A stretch of 64,000 bases of DNA. Origin: Rhodovastum sp963804495. GTDB taxonomy: Bacteria > Pseudomonadota > Alphaproteobacteria > Acetobacterales > Acetobacteraceae. Each line of letters starts with the position of its first letter. Position 1 is the stretch's first letter. The stretch is from NCBI GenBank assembly GCA_963804495.1, contig CAWDQN010000010.1, positions 124,001 to 188,000 of the forward strand, given 5' to 3'. Below are positions 1 to 8,650 of the stretch, piece after piece. A program made the translations under genes and the position numbers. Below the pieces are notes generated by a model. The model was given only the letters and a program-made list of their open reading frames with translations. It had not been told where the DNA came from and did no database searches.

Positions 1-2911
1 CGAAGGGGAAGCGGCCGTTGACCGCGACCGGACACAGCGCCGCCGGGCCGCCGGCACCGTTATAGGCGGCGGCCACCTGCTGGCGGGCGCCACCGCCACG
101 CAGCACGGTACCGGAACCGGCCATGGCCAGCAGCCAGCGCGCCACTGGCTGTGGTTGGCGTTGTGCCTCCGCGCGCAGGGCCAGTGCCGGGTCGTTGCCG
201 CCGGTGGCCGGCGGCGCGGTGGCGCCGATCGGGGCGGCGGCGAGTTTGGCCAGCTGCTGCTGCAAATCGTTGAGCGACTTCAGCACCTGGTCGATCGGTG
301 CGGCCCCGTTGCCGGCCACCAGGTCGCGCAGTTGCTGATAGCGTTCGTCGATTTCGTGCCCAGGTGGCAGGGCTTGCGGGCCGCCCGCCGGGCCGCCGCC
401 GAGCAGCGTCGACAGCCGCGAGGAGGCCTGCACCACTGCTCCCGACGCGGCGGCCTGCGCGCTTGCCGCCAGATCGGCGACGGCGCCACCGCCAGCGATC
501 GCCGGCGGTGGTTTCGACAGGGTCAGCTGGCGCGCCATGGAGGTCAGCAGGTCCTTCATCGGCGACTGCGGCGAGGCCAGGATGTAAAGGTCCTGCGCCG
601 CCTGCGTCAGGCTGCGCAGCGGCACCAGATCAAGATCCTGCAGCATGAAGTCCCACGCCTTGGCGTAGTCCGCCTCGTACAGGGCGATGACGGAATTTTC
701 GAGGTCCTTGATCTGCGCGCCGTCCAGGTTGATTTGCGCGGTCTTGCCCAGCACCCAGCTTTCCGAGGCGACCTCGCGGGTGGCGCCCGGCAGCGCCGGC
801 AGCAACACTTTGTGAAACCCATCGACGGTCAGGAAGCCGGGCACGCCCTCGGTCAGCGGCTTACCGGAAGCGCGCACCACCACTCCCACGCCGGCCGGGC
901 CAAGCACCTCGCTCGGTCGCCAGGGCGGCAGGCGCTGCGCCGCCGTGGAGGGCTTGATGCGCGAATACACCCGCGCCGCCAGCGGCACCCGGCTGAACGT
1001 CGCCCTTGCCTCGGCGACGAGCTTGTCGTCGAGCGAAACCGGCACCGGCAGCAAGGGCAGCAGCGCGTCGAGGTGCCCATCCAGCGCCGCCACCATCGGC
1101 GCGTTGAAGGCGCCGGAATACGTCGCCTGCCAGTCGATCGTCATCCACTCGCGCACCAGGCCGGGGTCGAGCGGCCCCTGGCCGCCGAGCATCAGATAGA
1201 CCCGGGTGGCCTCATACAGAAAATCCGGCCGGGTGAGGTTGCCGCGCATCTGCGCTTCCAGCCGCCAGATCAGCCGCGGCAGCAGGGCGTATTGCAACGC
1301 GTCGCGATAGACCGCCTCGGCGCCGGCGCGCAGCTTGTCCGCCTGCGACAGGCCGAAGTCCCATTGGCCGCCGTCTTGCCCGGCGTGGGCGAGATCCCTA
1401 GCGGCATTCAACAGCGGCAGCAGGCGCGGCAGATCGGCGTCGGCCACGGGGTCGAGCGGCACGCCCCTGGTGGTCGCCTCATAGGCGCCGAGCGCTGCGG
1501 CCATGGCGTCGATGTCGCGCTGGCCGTTGTGGTCGCCGGCGAACAAGGAACCGGTCCCCGCGAGCGCGGCCAGCGCCACCGCGGCAAATGCCGCCGCCCG
1601 CAGCGCCAGCCGCCGGCGCGCCGCACCTGGCGGCTCGCTGACCAGCATGGCCTCGCCAAAGATCACGCCGGACAGCAGCCGGCCGAGGAAATAGCTGCGG
1701 CCCCGTTCGGGGCGCAGGCTGGCGGCCCGCCGCTGGTCGAGGCCGAAGGCGCGCGCCATGGCGCCGGTCAGCCGGTCGATCGGCGTGCCTTCCTGCGTGC
1801 CTGACGTGAAATAGACACCGCGCAGCAACGGCGCTGGGTCCAGCCGCGAGCCGCCGAATGCCTCGGTCAGAAAGGCCTGCAGCGGCTCCGCGAGGGTGGC
1901 GACCTGCAGCGGAAACCCGGCAATCAGCGCCCGCCGGTCGGGGCTTCGTTCGGCTTGCAAGCGATCGAACAGCCGCTCGTTCAGCCGCTCCACCAGCACC
2001 TGCAACTCGGCCGTAAACCCCTCCACCGGACCCGCCGCCGCCTTGCTCAGCGGGAAAGTGGCACCCCAGACCTGCTCGCGCCGTTCGCGATCGAGATCGG
2101 CGAAAAACTCGCTGAATCCGGCCAGCAGATCGGCTTTGGTGAACAGCGCATAGACCGGCATGCGGATGCCGAGCTTGTCGCCGAGTTCCTTGATGCGGCG
2201 ACGGATGGCGCGGGCATGGGCGATGCGTTCATCGGCCGGCGCCTGGGCGATGTCGCTCAGCCCGATGGCCACGATCACGCCGTTCAGCGGCTGGCGCGGC
2301 CGGGTGCGCCGCAACAGGTCCAGGAAAAATTCCCAGCCGGCGCGGTCGACCGCGGCATTCGAATCCTGGGTCGTGTAGCGGCCGGCGGTGTCGATCAGCA
2401 CCGCGTTCTCGGTAAACCACCAGTCGCACAGTCTGGTGCCGCCGACACCGGCAACCGCGCCCTGGCCCATGTCCGCGGCGAGCGGAAACTTGAGCCCGGC
2501 ATTGATCAGCGCCGTGGTCTTGCCGGCCCCGGGCGGTCCGATGATGACATACCAGGGCTGTTCGTACAGGTAGCCAGATGTGCCGCGCGCCCTCTTCAAC
2601 AGGGACAGCGCTTCCGACATTTTCTCGGCGAGGGCGGCCGTCTCCTCGGCCGAGCCGCTCTCGCCGCGCTCCGGCGCCGTTCCCGCCGCGACGCCGGCCT
2701 CCAGCGCCTGCTCGCGGCGGCGCCGCCGCAGGTCGAGCAGCAGGTTCACCCCCGCCCAGGTCAGCAGCAGCAGCAGCACGATGACAAGCCGCGGCGGCCA
2801 TGCTTCCAGCATGTCCAGCAACGGCCCGAACACCCAGACCAGCAGCGCCAGCAGAACGATGCCGACGAAGCTCAGCGCCCAGCGCGACAGCAGCACCCCG
2901 ATGACACCCAC
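1..2911 (-). CDS. tssM: T6SS membrane-complex protein TssM (IcmF family), C-terminus off the left edge
   Basis: Inner-membrane scaffold of the type VI secretion membrane complex, partner of TssL and TssJ. About 970 residues are present and the frame is open to the edge; full-length TssM is usually 1100-1200 residues. Two hydrophobic segments near residues 5-25 and 40-55 are followed by a cytoplasmic NTPase-like domain with Walker A GPPGAGKTT near residue 125. Another hydrophobic stretch lies near 400 and a long periplasmic region follows. The start is taken as GTG at 2911, immediately after the tssL stop in the same frame, because AAGGGA lies about 10 bases upstream. It is the last visible gene of the tagH-tssJ-tssK-tssL-tssM order. 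The family call is firm; the exact start is less so. Confidence 0.9.
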   Translation of the reverse strand, partial: MGVIGVLLSRWALSFVGIVLLALLVWVFGPLLDMLEAWPPRLVIVLLLLLTWAGVNLLLDLRRRRREQALEAGVAAGTAPERGESGSAEETAALAEKMSEALSLLKRARGTSGYLYEQPWYVIIGPPGAGKTTALINAGLKFPLAADMGQGAVAGVGGTRLCDWWFTENAVLIDTAGRYTTQDSNAAVDRAGWEFFLDLLRRTRPRQPLNGVIVAIGLSDIAQAPADERIAHARAIRRRIKELGDKLGIRMPVYALFTKADLLAGFSEFFADLDRERREQVWGATFPLSKAAAGPVEGFTAELQVLVERLNERLFDRLQAERSPDRRALIAGFPLQVATLAEPLQAFLTEAFGGSRLDPAPLLRGVYFTSGTQEGTPIDRLTGAMARAFGLDQRRAASLRPERGRSYFLGRLLSGVIFGEAMLVSEPPGAARRRLALRAAAFAAVALAALAGTGSLFAGDHNGQRDIDAMAAALGAYEATTRGVPLDPVADADLPRLLPLLNAARDLAHAGQDGGQWDFGLSQADKLRAGAEAVYRDALQYALLPRLIWRLEAQMRGNLTRPDFLYEATRVYLMLGGQGPLDPGLVREWMTIDWQATYSGAFNAPMVAALDGHLDALLPLLPVPVSLDDKLVAEARATFSRVPLAARVYSRIKPSTAAQRLPPWRPSEVLGPAGVGVVVRASGKPLTEGVPGFLTVDGFHKVLLPALPGATREVASESWVLGKTAQINLDGAQIKDLENSVIALYEADYAKAWDFMLQDLDLVPLRSLTQAAQDLYILASPQSPMKDLLTSMARQLTLSKPPPAIAGGGAVADLAASAQAAASGAVVQASSRLSTLLGGGPAGGPQALPPGHEIDERYQQLRDLVAGNGAAPIDQVLKSLNDLQQQLAKLAAAPIGATAPPATGGNDPALALRAEAQRQPQPVARWLLAMAGSGTVLRGGGARQQVAAAYNGAGGPAALCPVAVNGRFPF

Positions 2912-2914
2912 CGC

Positions 2915-4309
2915 CTAAGTCCCTTGCGCGAGCAGATTGATTTCGATGCGGCGGTTCTGTTCACGCCCCTCCGGCGTGGTGTTGGGCGCGATGGGCGAGG
3001 CATCGCCCCGCCCCTCGGAGCGCAGCTTCGCGGCGTCGCCGATGGTGCTGGCAATGATGCTCTCCGCCGCTTTGGCGCGCGCCGTCGAGAGCTGGAAATT
3101 GGAGGGAAACGCAACCGTACGGATCGGCTGGTTGTCGGTGTAGCCGATCACCTGGACGCTGCCCGGCTCGGATTTCAGCGCCAGACCTATCCGCTCCAGA
3201 AGCGGTTTGAAACTCGGCTCCACGCTGGCGCTGCCGGAGGGGAACATGCCGCGATTGGCGATGCGGATGACCGGCCGGGCCGGGGGGCCGACAATCGCCA
3301 CCAGGCCTTGCGTGATCTCTGGCTGGAGGAACTGGTGCAGCCGGTCGAACACCGTGGGTTCCAGCGCCGGCGGTGGCGGCGGCAGCGGCTGCACGGCAGC
3401 CGCCCGGCTGATCTGCGGCATGCCGGCGGGAGGGGCGGCCAGCATGCGGGCATAAAGCGCATCCGATGCGGCGTTGAGACTGGTCGAGAACCAGAAGAAC
3501 AGCCCGGCAACGATCGCCAGCCCCGCACTGGCCGCGACCCAGAGCGGCACCCGCACGCGCGCCGGCCGGTAGGGCGCGTCAAGCCCTTTGGTGTGCGGCG
3601 CCAGTTCCGGCGCGGCGGCCGGACGCTGCCGGGTGATGACGGCATAGGTCTCCTCGCGCACCCGCTCGATCTCGCTCGCGCCGCGGGGCGAAAGCCGGTA
3701 GCGGCCGATGAAGCCGAGTGACATGCAGAGATACATCAGCTCGATCACCGGCAGGAATTTGCCGGGATTGTCGCACATCTGCCGCAGCAGATCGAAGAAG
3801 CGCTCGCCGCTGCGCACTTCCTGGTGGAAGGTGGAGACCAGCGATTGCGTGTTCCAGCTGCCGCTGCTGCCCCAGGGTGTGTTGAGCACCACGTCGTCCA
3901 GGCTGGCACACAGCGCATAGTGCGCCGGCCGCAGCATCTCCATGGGCACGCCGCTGTCGCGCGCCTGTTGCTCGAAGGCGCGAACCTGGCGCACGGTGCG
4001 TTCGCGCAGGTCGCCGGTGTCCGGCGGGCTGGCGGTGTTGCGCAGCCGGGCCATGAGTTGCAGCAACGGGGCCGCCGCCGCGGCCAGCCGGTCGGCGCCG
4101 ATCGCGATGTTCTCCGTGCCCTCGGCCACGCGCGGCGGGGCGCGGCGGGGCGCGGCGCTGTCGGGCGGCGGTCCGGCCGGCGTGGGCGTGGGCGTGGGCG
4201 TGGGCGTGGGCGCGGACGTATCGGCGGCCGGGCGAGGGCGACCGCCGGGCACCGGCCGGATGATCGTGCGATCGGTATCCTCAGGCTCGGAAAACGGATT
4301 GTCGCTCAT
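2915..4309 (-). CDS. tssL: T6SS protein TssL (DotU/ImpK) with C-terminal OmpA-like domain
   Basis: 464 residues. An N-terminal acidic/proline-rich segment with a PT dipeptide run is followed by the DotU/IcmH domain (about 70-230), one membrane segment near 255-275 (LWVAASAGLAIVAGLFFWF) and an OmpA-like peptidoglycan-binding domain (about 320-460, with GYTDNQPIRT and the closing NRRIEINL). This is the evolved TssL form that anchors the T6SS membrane complex to the cell wall without a separate TagL/TagP protein. Its stop lies three bases before the tssM GTG, and tssK lies 21 bases upstream, so the genes are co-transcribed. Confidence 0.93.
   Translation of the reverse strand: MSDNPFSEPEDTDRTIIRPVPGGRPRPAADTSAPTPTPTPTPTPAGPPPDSAAPRRAPPRVAEGTENIAIGADRLAAAAAPLLQLMARLRNTASPPDTGDLRERTVRQVRAFEQQARDSGVPMEMLRPAHYALCASLDDVVLNTPWGSSGSWNTQSLVSTFHQEVRSGERFFDLLRQMCDNPGKFLPVIELMYLCMSLGFIGRYRLSPRGASEIERVREETYAVITRQRPAAAPELAPHTKGLDAPYRPARVRVPLWVAASAGLAIVAGLFFWFSTSLNAASDALYARMLAAPPAGMPQISRAAAVQPLPPPPPALEPTVFDRLHQFLQPEITQGLVAIVGPPARPVIRIANRGMFPSGSASVEPSFKPLLERIGLALKSEPGSVQVIGYTDNQPIRTVAFPSNFQLSTARAKAAESIIASTIGDAAKLRSEGRGDASPIAPNTTPEGREQNRRIEINLLAQGT
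4181..4212. repeat. CGTGGG hexamer tandem repeat inside tssL
   Basis: Five consecutive CGTGGG copies on the plus strand, read on the minus strand as a Pro-Thr run in the N-terminal linker of TssL. The number of units could change by slippage without changing frame. Confidence 0.85.
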
Positions 4310-4330
4310 GTTGCCTCCCTCCGAAAGTCA

Positions 4331-5659
4331 TCAGCCGCGAATTGCCCAGAGCTCGAGGTTGAGGTTCGGAAAGTCGCCGGAGACATGCAGGGCGAAGCCG
4401 CCGGAGGTTTGCATATGCTGCCAATGCGGCGAATTGCGATCCAGTTCGAAATAGGTGGCGCCCGCATAGAACGGCAATTGCCGCGGGGCCACCGGCAATG
4501 GCCGGATGGCAATGCCCGGCAGCGCCACGTTGACGAGTTCGCGGATCTGCTCGACCGCGCCGATCTTGACTTGCGAGGGAAACAGGCGGCGTAGCGTTTC
4601 GGTCGGCACATCCGCCTGCACCGCCAGCACGAAGCTGGCCGAGCGCAAAATCGTACGGTCGACGATGGCGCCCACCCGCACCCCATGGCGTCGTTCCTGC
4701 AATGGAATCGGTGTCGCGGTCTGCTCGATCACGGCGGACAGCGCGCGGCGCAGGTCGGCGATCACCGGCGCGAAACTCCGCTGCAGGTCGGCGTGGCGGT
4801 ACGGCGGGTAGTTGGCCGGGCGGCGGGTTGATTCGACGAATGTGGCAAAATCGCCAGACATTTGCACCAGGGCAGCATACAGATCGGCCGGATGCACGGC
4901 GCCGGCATCGGCCCAATGGCTCAGCAGTTTCTGCGCCCGGTTGACGGATTGCAGCAGCAGGAAGTCCGACACATCGGCCACCCCGCGCGAGCCGGGCGCG
5001 GTCAGCCGGCCTGCCAGCGCCTCACCACGCTGGTTCAGCATGCCTGCCAACTCGGCCAGCAGCCCGGCGAGCGGCGGGGCGGCGGAACACAACAACGCAG
5101 GCGCGATCCAACGTTCATCCAGCGTCACCCGCCGGTCGGCGCCGACTTCCACGATGCGCGCGAGGCCGATGCCGTGATAGCCGGCGCGGTTTTCGGTCTC
5201 CAGCATGTAGCGCAGGCGCAGCCGGCCGATCTGGATTTCCGCCGGCTGCGGCGAACCGGAATGGGTGTCGTAGGCCTCGAAGCTTTGCTGGCCGTAACGC
5301 CCCTCTGGCCTGTCATCGGCCGCGATCTCCACCGCGCCGGCCTGCCGGATCGGCAGCACGAGGTAAACCAGCGCATTGCGTGTGGTCTCCGCCAGTTCGA
5401 GCGGCACCGGCTGGTCGGTGTCGCCCGGGAACGAAAACGGCGTGCCGTCCTCGAATACGCCGCTGGCGGTCGCCAGCGCAAACTGGCCGGTGGTCAGCAG
5501 GTCGCGGTTGATGACCGCCTCGGTCAGGCCCCACCCATAAGGCCGAAGTGCGGCGGTGCGCCCGCGCACCAGCGCTTCCAGCGCGCGGTCCTGCTGTTGG
5601 AAATGCTGCGCGCGCAGGAACATGCCTTCCTGCCAGATGACGCGATTTGTCCAGGTCAT
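4331..5659 (-). CDS. tssK: T6SS baseplate protein TssK
   Basis: 442 residues. TssK links the T6SS baseplate to the TssJLM membrane complex. The N-terminus MTWTNRVIWQEGMFLRAQH is the typical family opening; Q-H-F-Q-Q follows, then the long all-beta/alpha-helical body. The open frame extends upstream, but the ATG at 5659 is chosen because it matches the family start and overlaps the tssJ stop by four bases (ATGA). That overlap implies translational coupling. Length fits the family (about 440-450). Confidence 0.93.
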   Translation of the reverse strand: MTWTNRVIWQEGMFLRAQHFQQQDRALEALVRGRTAALRPYGWGLTEAVINRDLLTTGQFALATASGVFEDGTPFSFPGDTDQPVPLELAETTRNALVYLVLPIRQAGAVEIAADDRPEGRYGQQSFEAYDTHSGSPQPAEIQIGRLRLRYMLETENRAGYHGIGLARIVEVGADRRVTLDERWIAPALLCSAAPPLAGLLAELAGMLNQRGEALAGRLTAPGSRGVADVSDFLLLQSVNRAQKLLSHWADAGAVHPADLYAALVQMSGDFATFVESTRRPANYPPYRHADLQRSFAPVIADLRRALSAVIEQTATPIPLQERRHGVRVGAIVDRTILRSASFVLAVQADVPTETLRRLFPSQVKIGAVEQIRELVNVALPGIAIRPLPVAPRQLPFYAGATYFELDRNSPHWQHMQTSGGFALHVSGDFPNLNLELWAIRG

Positions 5660-6120
5660 GCCGGCGCCAGCGTGGCCGTCAGGCCGTTCACCGTGAGCAC
5701 CAGCCTTGTCGGCCCGCTGGCCGCGACCGGCGCCAGAACGCGCCAAGTGGCATGGTCGATGTCGCGGAACAGCACGGCGATGCCCAGCATTTGCATGCCC
5801 TTTTTCGGTTCACGATCGATGGTGCGGGTCTCCCCCGGGCGCAGCACGAATTCCTCGGAGCCTTGCGTGTCATCGGCGAGGGTGGCGCGCTCGCGCTCGA
5901 TCAGGGCGAAGACATCGGCCCGTTCGAAACGTGCGCTGGCGGTCAAATAAAACAGCCGCACCGCCACCGGCGCCGGCTGGCCGACATAATCCGGATTCTG
6001 GTCCGCCCCGGCCCGGATCAGCAGGCTGAGAGAGGCCGGCGGCGGCGGTGCCGGCGGTGATGCGGCGCAACGCGCGAGCAACAGCGCCGGCAGGCACAGA
6101 ACGGCGCGGCGGGACTTCAT
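5656..6120 (-). CDS. tssJ: T6SS outer-membrane lipoprotein TssJ (VasD/Lip)
   Basis: 154 residues. An N-terminal positively charged hydrophobic signal ends in a lipobox-like LLARC, with Cys18 as the probable acylated residue, followed by a proline-rich linker and the small beta-sandwich domain typical of TssJ. The lipoprotein sits in the outer membrane and binds the periplasmic tail of TssM. The start overlaps the tagH stop (ATGA) and the stop overlaps the tssK start (ATGA). The -3 lipobox residue is Leu and -1 is Arg, which is unusual, so efficient lipidation is an inference. Confidence 0.85.
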   Translation of the reverse strand: MKSRRAVLCLPALLLARCAASPPAPPPPASLSLLIRAGADQNPDYVGQPAPVAVRLFYLTASARFERADVFALIERERATLADDTQGSEEFVLRPGETRTIDREPKKGMQMLGIAVLFRDIDHATWRVLAPVAASGPTRLVLTVNGLTATLAPA

Positions 6121-7601
6121 GGCGTGTCCTCACGCGCGGACAATTCGTCGATGGCCTGCTCATAGGCACGGGCGAATGCCTTGCCGAACACGCTGTCGAA
6201 ATCATCCGACAGCGCCTGCGACACTTTCAAGTGCAACGCCTCGAACCGTTCCCAGGCGCGCGCCTTGCGCTGGCCGGGCAGGACCGCGAGGCTGGCTTTT
6301 TCGACCCGGTCCTCGATCGCAGCAGGATTGAATTGTGCCAGTAGCGCGCGCACCGCCGTCTGCATGGCCGATATTGACGCCAGCTCGTGCAGCCGCATGT
6401 CGCGCAGCGCCTCGGCAATCGCCTCCGCGGGCGGGCGGGTGCTGCGCCAGCCAAGTCCCAGCAGCATGGCCAGCGCGGCATCGTCGTCGGCAGAGAATTT
6501 CAGCGGATTGTTGCCGGTGGCCTGGATCATCGTCTGGTTGATGCGGAACTCTCCCTTGATGGACGCGCGCGCCATCAGCACCTGGCGCAAGCCGTTGACC
6601 GCGGCGCGGAAGGCGGCGCCGGCGCGTTCCATCGTCTTCTGCGCGTCCTGCGGGCTCACGTCGGCCACCAGCGCTTCGTTGAGTCCGGCGCCGCGGATGA
6701 AGGCCGCGAACAACGCTGTATCCGCACCGACGGTTGCCGCCGGCACGACAGGCCTGGATGGCGGCACAATGCTTTCCTGCGAAACCGCGCGTTCGGGAAC
6801 GTGAACGGGTTCCGGCGCTTCATTGCGCGGCGGACTTGCGGCAGCCGGTGCGGGGTGCAACGGAAGATCCGTGTCCCAGTCATCCGGGATGACCGCAGCA
6901 GGCGGAGGCGGCGGGCGGAAGGCGCCGTCGATCGCCGGCGCATGGTCGGACTGTGTCGGACCGCGGAATGGATCCTCGTCCCCGGCCAGCGGATCGTAAT
7001 CCGCCGGCAGCTTGATCGCGCCGCCGTCACGGCCTGCCAGCCCCTCATGGCGCAGGACCTCGTCACGCAGGGACGGGTCGGCTGCGGCGCCGAACGGGCG
7101 CACCGGCGGCGGCGGCGCGAACGGATCGAGCATGTCCGGAGAGAATGAGGCATCGGCCTGCCGGTCATGTATCTCCGCGCGTCGCACCGGGGCGGCTCGG
7201 AAGGGAGCGAAATCGTCGTTGTCTTCCTGCGCGTCGATCCGCACTTCAAATTCATAAGCGCCCAGGCTGATCCGGTCGCCGTTGCGCAAGGCGTGCCCCG
7301 AGCCCGCGCCGATGGGCCTGTCCGTGCGATTGAGAAAAGTTCCATTGGCACTGAAATCTTCCAGCAGCCACTCGCCGGTGCGGAACGCGAGCTGGCAGTG
7401 CCGTTTGGACAGATGCCGGTCAGGGTCGGCGAGGATCCAGTCGTTATTCGGACCGCGGCCGATGCTGAGCTGTCCGCCCGCAATCTGGCGCCGCTCCCCA
7501 GGCGCACCGGTGGGGCAGCGGATCATGTGCAGCGTGAGCGTCACGCGCAGAGGCGCCGCATCGCCGGCAAACACGCGACCCGATCTTGCGAGTGGCACCA
7601 C
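6117..7601 (-). CDS. tagH: T6SS-associated FHA-domain protein (TagH/ImpI type)
   Basis: About 494 residues from GTG 7601. An N-terminal FHA domain (about 20-115) contains LSIGRGPNNDWIL, LSKRHCQL and SANGTFLN, the expected phosphothreonine-binding loops. A proline-rich linker precedes a C-terminal TagH-type domain (from about 290). In other T6SS the FHA protein is switched by the PpkA kinase/PppA phosphatase pair. A membrane Ser/Thr kinase is encoded 10 kb away, but no phosphatase is visible. Start: GTG 7601 is preceded by a GGGGAGAGAGAG purine run and lies downstream of a promoter candidate. ATG 7655 and GTG 7544 are alternatives in the same frame. First gene of the T6SS operon seen here. Confidence 0.88.
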   Translation of the reverse strand: MVPLARSGRVFAGDAAPLRVTLTLHMIRCPTGAPGERRQIAGGQLSIGRGPNNDWILADPDRHLSKRHCQLAFRTGEWLLEDFSANGTFLNRTDRPIGAGSGHALRNGDRISLGAYEFEVRIDAQEDNDDFAPFRAAPVRRAEIHDRQADASFSPDMLDPFAPPPPVRPFGAAADPSLRDEVLRHEGLAGRDGGAIKLPADYDPLAGDEDPFRGPTQSDHAPAIDGAFRPPPPPAAVIPDDWDTDLPLHPAPAAASPPRNEAPEPVHVPERAVSQESIVPPSRPVVPAATVGADTALFAAFIRGAGLNEALVADVSPQDAQKTMERAGAAFRAAVNGLRQVLMARASIKGEFRINQTMIQATGNNPLKFSADDDAALAMLLGLGWRSTRPPAEAIAEALRDMRLHELASISAMQTAVRALLAQFNPAAIEDRVEKASLAVLPGQRKARAWERFEALHLKVSQALSDDFDSVFGKAFARAYEQAIDELSAREDTP

Positions 7602-7633
7602 AGGCCCATTCTCTCTCTCCCCGATCGTCGCAT

Positions 7634-7669
7634 TGCTGCTATAATAGAGGACCATAAAGCATATGATAA
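7634..7669. promoter_or_regulatory. Overlapping divergent promoters between the T6SS operon and the glucosaminidase gene
   Basis: Plus strand: an extended -10 element TGCTATAAT (7637-7645) with no clear -35, serving the gene starting at 7714. Minus strand: TTATCA (7669-7664), 17-base spacer, TATTAT (7646-7641), serving tagH. The two -10 elements overlap, so the two directions may exclude each other. Read by eye only; no start sites are known. Confidence 0.45.
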
Positions 7670-7713
7670 GCCCCACCTGCGCGATGGCGTGGCACAAGCG
7701 GAGGTTCTTCGGC

Positions 7714-8505
7714 GTGGCTCTCGTGCCGTCACCAACGATCCTCAGTACCGACGAGATGGGCCGCATCGCGCCGCCGATCTTCACCTCGGTGGGGCTGGAT
7801 GCCGTCAATAGCCCGGGCGATGTGTTCATCATCCAGTCGCTGCTGAACGAACGGCTGCCGAAGCCGCACTCGCCGGTCGCCGTCACCGGCGTCGCCGACC
7901 CCGGTACGGTGCTGGCCATCGAGGCCTACCAGGCGGTGGTGATGAACATGAACCCGCCGACCGGGCATATCGACCCTGGCAGTGCGACCTATTATTCGCT
8001 GGCCGCCCGCCCGCTGGTGAACCAGGCGCCGCCGCCCTCGCCGCACTTCGGCCACGTCGGCGTGGTGCCGCCGGAGGTGCTCGATGCCGCGGTCGCCTCC
8101 GAACTGCACTGGAATGTGCCGGCAGCCGTAACGATTGCACAATGGATCGTCGAAAGCGCCTGGGGCGCTTCGATGCCGCCGGACAGTAACAATCCATTCG
8201 GCATCAAGGCGCTGCCCACACAGCCGGGGGTGGACAGCGGCACCCGCGAGGTGGTGAACGGCACTTCCATCATTACGACTGCGCGCTTTCGCAAATTCGA
8301 GAGTCTGGCTGAGGCCTTCGATCTGCATGGCAAGCTGCTGGCGACCGCCGCGCCCTACGCCCCGGCGATGCGGTTGGCGAAGGATCCCGACGGTTTCGCA
8401 GATGCCCTGACCGGTGTTTACGCGACCGATCCGCAGTACGGCTATACGCTGAAATGGGTGATGAACAATTATGGCCTCAAACAATACGGCAGTGCAGGAC
8501 ACTGA
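7714..8505 (+). CDS. Glucosaminidase-domain peptidoglycan hydrolase, divergent from the T6SS operon
   Basis: 263 residues from GTG 7714, chosen because GGAGG at 7700-7704 lies 9 bases upstream; ATG 7663 is in frame but close to the putative transcription start. The first 80 residues resemble a peptidoglycan-binding module (SPGDVFIIQSLLNERLP). The C-terminal half is a FlgJ-like glucosaminidase (GH73 type) domain: AAVTIAQWIVESAWGASMP with the probable catalytic Glu near residue 147, then SNNPFGIKA and a closing YATDPQYGYTLKWVM. No signal peptide is evident. Position beside the T6SS suggests either a cell-wall-opening accessory enzyme or a secreted effector. No immunity candidate is seen next to it. 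Confidence 0.8.
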   Translation: MALVPSPTILSTDEMGRIAPPIFTSVGLDAVNSPGDVFIIQSLLNERLPKPHSPVAVTGVADPGTVLAIEAYQAVVMNMNPPTGHIDPGSATYYSLAARPLVNQAPPPSPHFGHVGVVPPEVLDAAVASELHWNVPAAVTIAQWIVESAWGASMPPDSNNPFGIKALPTQPGVDSGTREVVNGTSIITTARFRKFESLAEAFDLHGKLLATAAPYAPAMRLAKDPDGFADALTGVYATDPQYGYTLKWVMNNYGLKQYGSAGH

Positions 8506-8650
8506 TTCAGTGCACGCCCCAGGCGGCAACCCAAGGACGGGCGACAACCCGATGGGACCGGAAAGTTCCTTCCCTGCAAGATTGCAAATCTGCGAGAACA
8601 ACGTTATGTAATCATCAACAAGGACTTTAGGAAAACTATCATTCGCAACA

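Noticed and set aside
155..1804. Long plus-strand ORF (549 codons) opposite tssM
   Set aside because: Arg/Gln/His-rich shadow composition; the minus strand encodes a continuous TssM with Walker A and family motifs.
1955..3721. 588-codon plus-strand ORF opposite tssM/tssL
   Set aside because: Antisense to two well-supported T6SS genes, no domain, no start context.
4181..4212. Hexamer run in tssL as a phase-variation switch
   Set aside because: Six-base units keep the frame, so slippage changes only linker length.
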